From assembly GCA_964415045.1 (NCBI GenBank), contig CAYPZL010000280.1:1-5502 (forward strand): a stretch of DNA of 5,502 nt. Direction: 5' to 3'. The notes under the pieces are model-generated. The model made no database searches and was not told the DNA's origin. It saw only the letters and a list, made by a program, of their open reading frames with translations. The position numbers and the translations under genes were made by a program. This document shows positions 1 to 5,282 of this stretch, one piece after another. Numbering within the stretch: the stretch's first letter is position 1; each line of letters opens with the position of its first letter. The DNA is from CAYPZL01 sp964415045. Its GTDB lineage: Bacteria > Planctomycetota > Phycisphaerae > Sedimentisphaerales > Anaerobacaceae.

Positions 1-80
1 GCAGCGGAGTGAAGGATCCGGGCCTCGCATGAGAAATCTCCTTCGCACGCCAGATCCTTCGGCTCCGCCTCAGGATGACA
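1..80. repeat. Dispersed palindromic repeat, copy 1 (left end cut by window)
   Basis: This copy matches 1134-1213 with about five differences over 80 nt. It contains the inner arm GAAGGATC (11-18) and the complementary arm GATCCTTC (53-60), and ends in TCAGGATGACA (70-80). The outer left arm, CATCCTGA in copy 2, would lie before base 1. The form (CATCCTGA...GAAGGATC...GATCCTTC...TCAGGATG) is that of a REP/MITE-like inverted repeat; similar strings recur in several environmental bacterial phyla, though I cannot check copy number here. It overlaps the start of the first prepilin-like gene and encodes its N-terminus. Confidence 0.6.
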
Positions 81-949
81 GACGCGGGAGGGCGGGTTTC
101 ACGCTGATCGAGCTGCTCGTGGTCATCGCCGTAATCGCCCTGCTGATGGCGATCCTCCTGCCCGTCCTGGGCCGCGTGCGGAGTCAGGCCAGGGCGGTCG
201 TCTGTCAGGCCAACATGAGGCAGTGGGGGATGACACTGGCACTCTACGTCGAGAACCACCAGGGGGAGCTTCCTTACTCGTCGGGCTTTGGCATCGGTTC
301 CGTATGGCTCCTGCGTGGGGTGGTCGTGAGTGACGATGCTCCGGACGCACCTCAGGATTCCCTTCACCACTTCCAGACGCAGGGCATCGCCTGCTGCCCC
401 ATGGCCGCCAAGCCCGTCGTTCGAGACCCTTATACGTTCAACTGGCCCGCCCATTTTGGCGACAACCTATCCGCCTATATCGAGGGGACGTCCGGCTCTA
501 CCTTCAAGGCCTGGCAGATTACCAGCCCCGGTTCTCCCTTCCGCGGCAGCTACGCACCGAACGCGGACCTATTCAGCAGATTCCCGCTGCCTTCGAGGAC
601 GGCCGGGAGGCGCGGGCCGAACGTCTTTCGCCTGCGCGGCAGGGACAGCAGGCCCGTGCTGCTCGATTGCGCGATCCCCTGGTGTGACCCGCACGAGCGT
701 GACCGACCACCACGGACCGAGTTCAGGACGGGAGAGTTCTCACCGGACATGGATGGAGTGTGCATCAACCGCCACAACGCGCACGTCAACGGCCTCTTTC
801 TCGATTGGTCGGCGCGGAAAGTCGGGCTCAAAGAGCTCTGGACACTTGAATGGCACGAGGAATTCGATACGGGGGGACCCTGGACCATTGCGGGCGGTGT
901 GAAGCGCAGTGACTGGCCGAAGTGGATGAGGCACTTTAAGGACTACTGA
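29..949 (+). CDS. Prepilin-type N-terminal cleavage/methylation domain protein (type II secretion/pseudopilin-like)
   Basis: A 306-residue protein with a type IV prepilin signal. The basic leader ends RGRAG and is followed by FTLIELLVVIAVIALL, so prepilin peptidase should cut after Gly23, leaving Phe24 N-terminal with the conserved Glu28 at +5. Residues 24-48 form the single membrane/assembly helix; the rest should be an extracytoplasmic globular domain. Shared with the downstream paralog are a GIACCP block, an AWQI...PGxPFxGSY block, and a C-terminal block starting NRHNAHVNGLFLDWS (from residue 247). The latter resembles the planctomycete H-X9-DG processing-associated motif, but with Asp-Trp (H249, D259, W260) in place of Asp-Gly. 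The ATG at 29 is chosen because the paralog has the same start in the same repeat; a GAAGGA at 11-16 sits 12 nt upstream, a rather long spacing. Such proteins are numerous in Planctomycetota and their individual roles are mostly unknown; a minor pseudopilin or surface protein is the likeliest role. The leader is partly encoded by a dispersed repeat. Confidence 0.85.
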   Translation: MRNLLRTPDPSAPPQDDRRGRAGFTLIELLVVIAVIALLMAILLPVLGRVRSQARAVVCQANMRQWGMTLALYVENHQGELPYSSGFGIGSVWLLRGVVVSDDAPDAPQDSLHHFQTQGIACCPMAAKPVVRDPYTFNWPAHFGDNLSAYIEGTSGSTFKAWQITSPGSPFRGSYAPNADLFSRFPLPSRTAGRRGPNVFRLRGRDSRPVLLDCAIPWCDPHERDRPPRTEFRTGEFSPDMDGVCINRHNAHVNGLFLDWSARKVGLKELWTLEWHEEFDTGGPWTIAGGVKRSDWPKWMRHFKDY

Positions 950-964
950 CCAGGCGTTGCCTGG
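950..964 (+). other. Hairpin immediately after the first prepilin-like gene
   Basis: CCAGGC-GTT-GCCTGG forms a perfect 6-bp stem with a 3-nt loop, starting on the base after the TGA stop. No T-tract follows (the next bases are AAGCCC), so it is not a standard intrinsic terminator. It could be a 3'-end stabilising hairpin or a weak terminator, or chance. Confidence 0.35.
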
Positions 965-1118
965 AAGCCCAAATATCGAAACGCGAACGAACGTCGGATT
1001 TCAAGGGAATGGAACGGATGCACGGAGAGAGAAAAGGCGAGGGAAGGCACAGCCAAAGCCCCCCGAGGGCCGGTTCCATCACCACATGGACGCCCTCAAA
1101 ACTGCTCTGCCGTGCCGG
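965..1118. other. Spacer between the two prepilin-like genes
   Basis: About 150 nt between the hairpin and the second repeat copy. An open frame continuous with the second gene runs through it from 1009, but its translation is low in hydrophobic residues, resembles no family I know, and has no counterpart visible before the first gene (which is cut by the window edge). I find no convincing sigma70 promoter. The opening AAATATCGAAACGCGAACGA is A-rich relative to the surroundings. Confidence 0.4.
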
Positions 1119-1213
1119 CATCCTGAACGCAGCGCAGCGGAGTGAAGGATCCGGGCCTCGCATGAGAACTCTCCTTCGCGCGCCAGATCCTTCGGCTCCG
1201 CCTCAGGATGACA
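1119..1213. repeat. Dispersed palindromic repeat, copy 2 (complete)
   Basis: The left outer arm CATCCTGA (1119-1126) pairs with TCAGGATG (1203-1210). The inner left arm GAAGGATC (1144-1151) pairs with GATCCTTC (1186-1193). Between each pair of arms, GCGGAG on the left (1137-1142) is matched by CTCCGC on the right. The left arm is longer (33 against 25 nt) owing to an extra ACGCAGCGC-like segment. The element covers the start codon (1162) and roughly the first 17 codons of the second prepilin-like gene. It is a non-autonomous REP/MITE-like palindrome; no transposase is visible in the window. Confidence 0.65.
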
Positions 1214-1323
1214 CGCGCGGTAGGGCGGGTTTCACGCTGATCGAGCTGCTCGTGGTCATCGCCGTGATTGCGTTGCTCATGGCGATCCTGCTGCCCGTCT
1301 TGGGCCGCGTGCGAAGTCAGGCC
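1134..1323 (+). repeat. Direct repeat of bases 1-190 (5' end of duplicated prepilin-like gene)
   Basis: Hand alignment of 1134-1323 with 1-190 gives about 13 differences without gaps (about 93% identity). It covers the palindromic element, the start codon and the prepilin signal through the helix to ...GRVRSQAR. Beyond this point the two genes diverge sharply before becoming similar again near their 3' ends. This shows tandem duplication with, or without, later homogenisation of the 5' end. Confidence 0.8.
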
Positions 1324-2076
1324 AGAGTGCTTCGCTGTCGCGCGAACCTCAAGCAATGGGGGCAGGTGATATCGATGTACATTGAGGGCAGTGAGGGTCG
1401 CTTACCCATGGGGAGAACCGGCGGCATGTGGTTTCTGCGAGGCTCGGCGTCGAGCGAAGACCATCCGGAAAAGCCGTATATATGCAACCCGGTCGACACG
1501 ACGGGCATCGCGTGCTGTCCCGTGGCCGTGAGAACTGCCCCGCGTAGGTGGCGCGTCGATATGACGGTGCACGAAGCCAGGCAGGGTGTGTTCGAATCTT
1601 GGCGTGTTTCGTTCATGTATGGCAGCACGTTGGAGGCTTGGCAGATTGTCAGACCCGGTCCGCCATTCCCCGGCAGCTATGGCTTCAACCAATGGATGAT
1701 AGAGTCCGACTTTGACCCGCTGGATTCCATTCATCCCACCGAGACCGGCCTGAACGTCTTCGCCCTCCGAGGACGAGCCGAAATTCCCCTGCTCCTGGGC
1801 TGTGTGATACCCTATGCACGTCCCCAGCCGCAGCATGCACCGCCCCAGCAACCCTCGGCTGCTATCTTCAACGAAATGGGAAGGTTCTGCGTCAACCGTC
1901 ACGATGGGCACGTCAGCGGTTTGTTTCTCGATTGGTCGGTGCGTGGCATTGGCTTGAAGGAGCTCTGGACGCTGAAATGGCACGGCAGTTTCAACACCGA
2001 TGGGCCCTGGACGAAGGCCGGCGGCGTCGAACCCGGCGATTGGCCGAAGTGGATGCGGGGCTTCAAGGACTATTGA
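1162..2076 (+). CDS. Prepilin-type N-terminal cleavage/methylation domain protein, tandem paralog
   Basis: A 304-residue paralog of the gene at 29-949. The leader MRTLLRAPDPSAPPQDD...RAG is followed by FTLIELLVVIAVIALL; predicted cleavage is after Gly23, with Glu28 at +5. The shared GIACCP, AWQI, PGSY and NVFxLRGR blocks and the C-terminal NRHDGHVSGLFLDWS block (from residue 245; H247, D257, W258) are all present. The last 60 residues match the first copy at about 44 positions and both end in FKDY. The frame is open upstream to an ATG at 1009, but I start at 1162 because this aligns exactly with the first gene's start and leaves a normal-length basic leader; starting at 1009 would put 51 extra residues before it. 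GAAGGA at 1144-1149 is the only Shine-Dalgarno-like sequence. Likely exported and processed by prepilin peptidase; substrate and partner unknown. It ends 34 nt from the convergent feoB stop. Confidence 0.85.
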   Translation: MRTLLRAPDPSAPPQDDTRGRAGFTLIELLVVIAVIALLMAILLPVLGRVRSQARVLRCRANLKQWGQVISMYIEGSEGRLPMGRTGGMWFLRGSASSEDHPEKPYICNPVDTTGIACCPVAVRTAPRRWRVDMTVHEARQGVFESWRVSFMYGSTLEAWQIVRPGPPFPGSYGFNQWMIESDFDPLDSIHPTETGLNVFALRGRAEIPLLLGCVIPYARPQPQHAPPQQPSAAIFNEMGRFCVNRHDGHVSGLFLDWSVRGIGLKELWTLKWHGSFNTDGPWTKAGGVEPGDWPKWMRGFKDY

Positions 2077-2110
2077 TGCTGCGCTCGTCTACCGGCCGGG
2101 GAGGGTCGGG

Positions 2111-4168
2111 TCAGAAGAGGTTGCCGATTTGATAGACCGATAGCGTGATGACATAGGCCAGGGCGGTGAGGCCGAAGAACTGGAAGAGGGCCCAACGCCA
2201 GGATTGGGTTTCCTGGCGTGTCATGGCGATGGTGGCAATGCAGGGGGCGCTGATGAGGCAGAAGAGCATGACGCAGAATCCCGTCAGCGGCGTGTAGTCG
2301 GCGCGCAGTCTTTCACTCAGGCTGGAGATATTTTCGTCGGCCTCGCCGACGGCGTACACGATGCCCATCTGCGAGACGAAGAGCTCCTTGGCCGGCAGGG
2401 CTCCGATCAGGGCGGTGCCGATCTTCCAGTCGAAGCCGAGCGGCTTGAGCGCGGGTTCTATGGTACGGCCCAGCCGGCCCACGACCGAATGCGCGAGGCT
2501 GGTTTGCCGGGCCTGCTCGGCGCTCAGGCCCACCAGCCTATCCGGGGCGGGTTTGGGGAAGTTGGCCAGCGCCCAGAGGATGACCGAGGCGGCCAGAATG
2601 ATCGTGCCGGCCTTGCGCAGGTACATCCAGCCGCGTTGCCAGGTGTGGATGAGGATCCCCTTGGCCGTCGGCATGCGGTAGGGGGGCAGCTCCATCACGA
2701 AGGGCGTCGTCTCGCCCCGGAAGAGCGTCAGCCGCAGCACCTTGGCCGCGACGATGCCGAGAACGATCCCGGCCAAGTAAATGATCCACAGCACCGGGCC
2801 GCGCCACGCCTGGGCGAAGAACGCCGGTATGAACAGCGAGTAGATCGTCAGCCGCGCTCCGCAGCTCATCAGGGGGATCACCATGATGGTCGTGAGCCGG
2901 CTTCGCCGGTTCTCCAGGATGCGCGTGCCCATGATCGCGGGAACCGAGCAGCCGAAGCCGATGAGCATCGGGATGAAGCTCTTGCCGTGCAGTCCGATCT
3001 TGTGCATGATCCGGTCCATCACGAACGCCGCCCGCGCCATGTAGCCCGAGTCCTCGAGCAGGGCGATGGCCATGAACAGGATCAGGATGTTAGGCAGGAA
3101 GACCAGGACGCCGCCGACCCCGCCGATGACCCCGTCTACGAGCAGCGAGCGCAGCCAGAGGGCGCTTTCGGCGGGCCAGTGCTGGCTGATCGTCGCGCCG
3201 GCCCACCCGAAGAGCGTCTCAAGCCAGCCCATCGGGTACTTGCCGACCGTGAAGGTCAGGAAGAAGACCGCGTACATCAGCGCCAGGAAGATGGGCAGGC
3301 CCAGGATGCGGTTGGTGACCACGGCGTCGATGGTGTCGCTGGTGTCGTGTCGCAGCTCTACGGAGCTTCGGATCGTTTCCTGGCAGGCGCCGGAGATGAA
3401 GCCGTAGCGGCGGTCGGCCATGACGATCTCCGCTTCGTCGTGAAAGATCGTCCGCAGGTGCTCGATGCTTCGGCTGACCGCCTCCGATACCTCCGGAGCC
3501 CGGATCTTCTCGCTGACGTCCCGGTCCTGTTCCAGAAGCTTGACCGCCAGCCAGCGCGCGCCGTACTTCTCGGCGAGCGGTTTTTCACGTTCCCGGACGC
3601 TCCGTCCGATCTTGGCCAGCTCCTCTTCGATTTCGCCGCCGTACGTGACTTTGTGCGTGCGCGCCCTCTTGCCTTCGGCTGCGGTCTCGACGATCGCATC
3701 CAGCAGGGCGGGCCCGCCTTCGCCCTTGTTCCCCACCGTCGGTACGATGCGAGCCTGCAGCAAGCGCGACAACTGTTCCAGGTTGAACTCAAGGCCGCGA
3801 CGTTTGGCCACGTCGCTCATATTGAACGCGAAGATCAGAGGGACGTTCATCTCGATGATCTGGGTTCCCAGGTACAGATTGCGTTCGATGTTGGAGGCGT
3901 CGACGACGTCCACGACGACGTCGGGGCTCTCCTCGAGGATGAAGCGGCGCGCGATCAGCTCCTCCGTCGAGTAGGCCGTCAGGCTGTAAGTGCCGGGCAG
4001 GTCCACGATCGTGATCGCGTAGTCCTTGTGCGTGCAGTATCCTTCTTTCTTCTCGACGGTGACGCCGGGATAGTTGCCCACGTGCTGCCGTGCACCGGTC
4101 AGCATGTTGAAGATGCTGCTCTTACCGCTGTTGGGATTGCCCGCGAGGGCCACTGTGATTTGCTTCAT
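2111..4168 (-). CDS. feoB: Ferrous iron transporter FeoB
   Basis: A 685-residue inner-membrane Fe(II) permease with an N-terminal G-protein domain. Visible GTPase motifs are G1 GNPNSGKSS (10-18), G2 Thr37 in GNYPGVTVE, G3 DLPG (56-59), G4 NMSD (116-119), and a G5-position VGNKGEG (145-151), where the usual SA is replaced by VG. The FeoB hallmark VDASNIERNLYLG is at 89-101. A helical linker (about 160-285) precedes the membrane part from about residue 289. Gate motifs include LEDSGYMAR (371-379), GFGCSVPA (Cys407), PLMSCGARL (Cys436), LPAKELFVSQMGI, and a late SAPCIATIA (Cys643). All conserved transport cysteines appear intact, and the length is normal for the family. I start at the ATG at 4168, which gives the canonical MKQITVALAGNPNSGKS; a TTG 33 nt upstream (4201) would begin inside the operator. 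The RBS is weak (GAAAGAG, 4174-4180). It is the third gene after the repressor and feoA, 86 nt beyond feoA, with its own operator copy in the gap. Confidence 0.97.
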   Translation of the reverse strand: MKQITVALAGNPNSGKSSIFNMLTGARQHVGNYPGVTVEKKEGYCTHKDYAITIVDLPGTYSLTAYSTEELIARRFILEESPDVVVDVVDASNIERNLYLGTQIIEMNVPLIFAFNMSDVAKRRGLEFNLEQLSRLLQARIVPTVGNKGEGGPALLDAIVETAAEGKRARTHKVTYGGEIEEELAKIGRSVREREKPLAEKYGARWLAVKLLEQDRDVSEKIRAPEVSEAVSRSIEHLRTIFHDEAEIVMADRRYGFISGACQETIRSSVELRHDTSDTIDAVVTNRILGLPIFLALMYAVFFLTFTVGKYPMGWLETLFGWAGATISQHWPAESALWLRSLLVDGVIGGVGGVLVFLPNILILFMAIALLEDSGYMARAAFVMDRIMHKIGLHGKSFIPMLIGFGCSVPAIMGTRILENRRSRLTTIMVIPLMSCGARLTIYSLFIPAFFAQAWRGPVLWIIYLAGIVLGIVAAKVLRLTLFRGETTPFVMELPPYRMPTAKGILIHTWQRGWMYLRKAGTIILAASVILWALANFPKPAPDRLVGLSAEQARQTSLAHSVVGRLGRTIEPALKPLGFDWKIGTALIGALPAKELFVSQMGIVYAVGEADENISSLSERLRADYTPLTGFCVMLFCLISAPCIATIAMTRQETQSWRWALFQFFGLTALAYVITLSVYQIGNLF

Positions 4169-4200
4169 ATCGGCTCTTTCGCGTAGAGAGAAGCTGCCCA

Positions 4201-4229
4201 AAGTTAGGTGTGGCGAACTTTGGCTGCAA
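4201..4229 (-). promoter_or_regulatory. Possible weak internal promoter for feoB
   Basis: On the minus strand, TTGCAG (4224-4229) and TAACTT (4201-4206) are separated by 17 nt, about 32 nt before the feoB start. Each hexamer matches consensus poorly (about 3 of 6). Its only support is its overlap with the operator copy at 4202-4219. It does not align with the promoter hexamers at the first operator, so it may not be real. Confidence 0.25.
4202..4219 (-). promoter_or_regulatory. Second DtxR-type operator, in the feoA-feoB gap
   Basis: AGTTAGGTGTGGCGAACT on the plus strand is the operator of the repressor promoter (5026-5043) with two changes (C to G, T to G); identity continues three more bases to 4222. 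The flanks create an alternative perfect 8-bp inverted repeat, CCAAAGTT (4198-4205) / AACTTTGG (4216-4223), so the site is still dyad-symmetric though the core half-site is degraded. In transcripts the same arms could form a hairpin. It is probably a lower-affinity repressor site controlling feoB separately, or a remnant. Confidence 0.65.
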
Positions 4230-4254
4230 AAAAACCTGGCCTTCGTTTCTCGTG

Positions 4255-4491
4255 CTATTTCACCATGATTTTGTGCGCCATGCCCCGCCCGAGCATGACT
4301 CTGGTATCCTTGACGATGATCACGAACGGTCCCGGATGGCTGTTGCTGACGACGCGTATTTCGGCGTTGGCCACGAGCCCCATCGAAGCGAGCCGGCTGT
4401 TGAGCCCGCGTCCGGCGTCGATCCGCACAAGCACGACCTTGTTGCCCGCTTTTACCGACGACAACGGCCTGACCTGATCTTCCACTTTCAT
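4255..4491 (-). CDS. feoA: Ferrous iron transport protein FeoA
   Basis: A 78-residue cytoplasmic SH3-like FeoA. The family signature is clear: PLSSVKAGNKVVLVRI (about 9-24), RLASMGLVANAEIRVV (33-48), then a beta-rich end with MLGRGMAHKIMV. FeoA is a small partner thought to act on FeoB's cytoplasmic part and is needed for Fe(II) uptake; its exact mechanism is unsettled. Its ATG overlaps the repressor's TGA (ATGA, 4488-4491), indicating translational coupling, and a strong AAGGGGG lies 7 nt upstream. Length is typical for the family and nothing appears broken. feoB follows after 86 nt containing an operator copy. Confidence 0.93.
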   Translation of the reverse strand: MKVEDQVRPLSSVKAGNKVVLVRIDAGRGLNSRLASMGLVANAEIRVVSNSHPGPFVIIVKDTRVMLGRGMAHKIMVK

Positions 4492-4982
4492 CGACGTTCC
4501 CCCTTGCGGGCCTGCGCTGCGGGTCGCTTGACTTGGTGAGCTTCGTGGAATTCCCTGAATTCGCCGACGACGTCGTGCCCGTTCTTCTGGCTGGCGGTCA
4601 CGTATTCGATGAAGCTGAGCAGTCTGCCGATGATCTCCGGCCCGAGCGCGTGTTCGGCCTTACAGGCGGCCTGCTGGGCCACGTCCTTGTCCACGCCGAG
4701 CACGCTGACGAAGAAGGACTTGAGGATATTGTGTTTTCGCACGACTTCTTCGGCTGCGGTCTGGCCCCGCCGGGTCAGCGTGATGCAACCGTAGGGCCGA
4801 TAATTCGCCAACCCTTTCTCCTTCAAGGCCTGCAACGCCCCGGTGACCGACGAACGTGCCACCCCGAGGGTCTCGGCAATGTCCTTGCTGCGGGCGCTCT
4901 GCGAGTCGCTGGCCAGGTTGAAAATGGCTTCCAGGTAGTCTTCCAGCGAAGCGCTGAGCTTATCTGTTATCAATGAATCCAT
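4488..4982 (-). CDS. DtxR/MntR-family metal-dependent transcriptional repressor
   Basis: A 164-residue repressor. The N-terminal winged helix-turn-helix spans about residues 12-74 (SLEDYLEAIF, then KDIAETLGVARSSVTGALQAL, then the wing GCITLTRRG). A metal-binding/dimerisation domain follows to about residue 130, then a basic tail; there is no C-terminal SH3 domain, so it has the short MntR-like layout. Aligned by eye with DtxR and B. subtilis MntR, metal ligands are Asp15 (DtxR Met10 / MntR Asp8), Glu18, His84, Cys107 (DtxR Cys102 / MntR Glu99), Glu110 and His111. The DtxR ancillary ligands Glu83 and His98 are replaced by Lys88 and Gln103. Linkage to feoAB and a self-operator argue that it senses Fe(II), possibly also Mn(II). 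It is the first gene of the operon and is very likely autoregulated. The ATG at 4982 follows an AAAGGTG (4994-5000) at 11 nt. Which metal it senses is inferred from context. Confidence 0.92.
   Translation of the reverse strand: MDSLITDKLSASLEDYLEAIFNLASDSQSARSKDIAETLGVARSSVTGALQALKEKGLANYRPYGCITLTRRGQTAAEEVVRKHNILKSFFVSVLGVDKDVAQQAACKAEHALGPEIIGRLLSFIEYVTASQKNGHDVVGEFREFHEAHQVKRPAAQARKGERR
4499..4505 (-). promoter_or_regulatory. Ribosome binding site of feoA
   Basis: AAGGGGG on the minus strand lies inside the last codons of the repressor gene, 7 nt before the feoA ATG. Together with the ATGA overlap it supports coupled or reinitiating translation. Confidence 0.6.
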
Positions 4983-5020
4983 GATCGAACAAACACCTTT
5001 CGTTTCAATCTACTACGTTC

Positions 5021-5050
5021 ATCATAGTTAGGTGTGCCTAACTTTGTCAA
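5021..5050 (-). promoter_or_regulatory. Sigma70-type promoter of the repressor-feoA-feoB operon
   Basis: Minus-strand TTGACA (5045-5050, perfect -35) and TATGAT (5021-5026, 5 of 6 at -10) are separated by 18 nt. The predicted transcript starts near 5014, giving a leader of about 32 nt before the ATG at 4982. The operator fills the spacer, so bound repressor would block RNA polymerase. Confidence 0.85.
5026..5043 (-). promoter_or_regulatory. DtxR-type operator in the operon promoter
   Basis: AGTTAGG-TGTG-CCTAACT is a perfect inverted repeat with 7-bp arms and a 4-bp centre. It closely resembles the DtxR/IdeR iron box (TTAGGTTAGCCTAACCTAA): TTAGG and GCCTAAC are matched in register. It sits between the -35 and -10 hexamers of the repressor's own promoter. 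The presumed ligand is the metal-loaded product of the adjacent gene, giving negative autoregulation of the operon. Confidence 0.85.
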
Positions 5051-5166
5051 CGCCGGGCTGCGGTTTTTTCAATATTTCCTCGGGCGCGGCGTACGCCGGG
5101 AGGGGCAACGGTCGGGTTTTCGCCTGCCGGCCGGGCCTGCGACAACGATTTTCGCCAAAAAAACGC

Positions 5167-5195
5167 TTGTTCGCCGTCGTGCGTGCCACTACAAT
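5167..5195 (+). promoter_or_regulatory. Promoter of tRNA-Pro
   Basis: TTGTTC (5167-5172), a 17-nt spacer, and TACAAT (5190-5195, 5 of 6 at -10). The predicted start, near 5202, leaves about 7 nt before the mature tRNA. An A-run (CCAAAAAAAC, 5155-5164) just upstream could serve as an UP-element. The -35 is weak. Confidence 0.55.
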
Positions 5196-5208
5196 GATCC
5201 CAACGCTT

Positions 5209-5282
5209 CGGGGCGTGGCGCAGTTTGGTAGCGCGCTTGACTGGGGGTCAAGAGGTCGCTGGTTCAAGTCCAGTCGCCCCGA
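5209..5282 (+). tRNA. trnP: tRNA-Pro (anticodon GGG)
   Basis: A full cloverleaf can be drawn. The acceptor CGGGGCG (5209-5215) pairs with CGCCCCG (5275-5281), with discriminator A5282. The D arm is GCGC/GCGC (5218-5221 / 5231-5234). The anticodon arm is CTTGA/TCAAG around the loop CTGGGGG, giving anticodon GGG at 5243-5245. The variable loop is AGGTC. The T arm is GCTGG/CCAGT with loop TTCAAGT. C1-G72 and A73 are the known bacterial proline identity elements. It reads CCC (and CCU) codons. The 3' CCA is not encoded and must be added. It is transcribed divergently from the iron operon. Confidence 0.97.

Noticed and set aside
330..902. Alternative-frame open reading frames within the first prepilin-like gene
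   Set aside because: They are Ser/Arg/Pro-rich shadows without domains; the main frame has clear paralog conservation.
1009..1161. 51-codon N-terminal extension of the second prepilin-like gene
   Set aside because: It would bury the prepilin leader behind a non-hydrophobic extension; the paralog starts at the position equivalent to 1162, and the extension runs through the left arm of the repeat.
2204..4186. Very long open frame (660 codons) on the + strand opposite feoB
   Set aside because: It is antisense to a fully convincing FeoB; its translation is rich in Asp, Gln, Arg and Gly with no hydrophobic core or known domain. Long antisense frames are expected opposite GC-rich genes.
4169..4201. 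Upstream TTG start of feoB adding 11 residues
   Set aside because: The extension lies in operator sequence and FeoB proteins begin a few residues before the G1 motif, as with the ATG at 4168.
4226..4236. T-run on the minus strand after feoA as an intrinsic terminator
   Set aside because: The seven T residues (4228-4234 region) are not preceded by a credible GC-rich stem in the feoA 3' flank, so attenuation before feoB is not supported.
5087..5098. Perfect 12-bp palindrome CGGCGTACGCCG
   Set aside because: It has no second copy, no T-tract and no promoter association; chance is plausible at this GC content.
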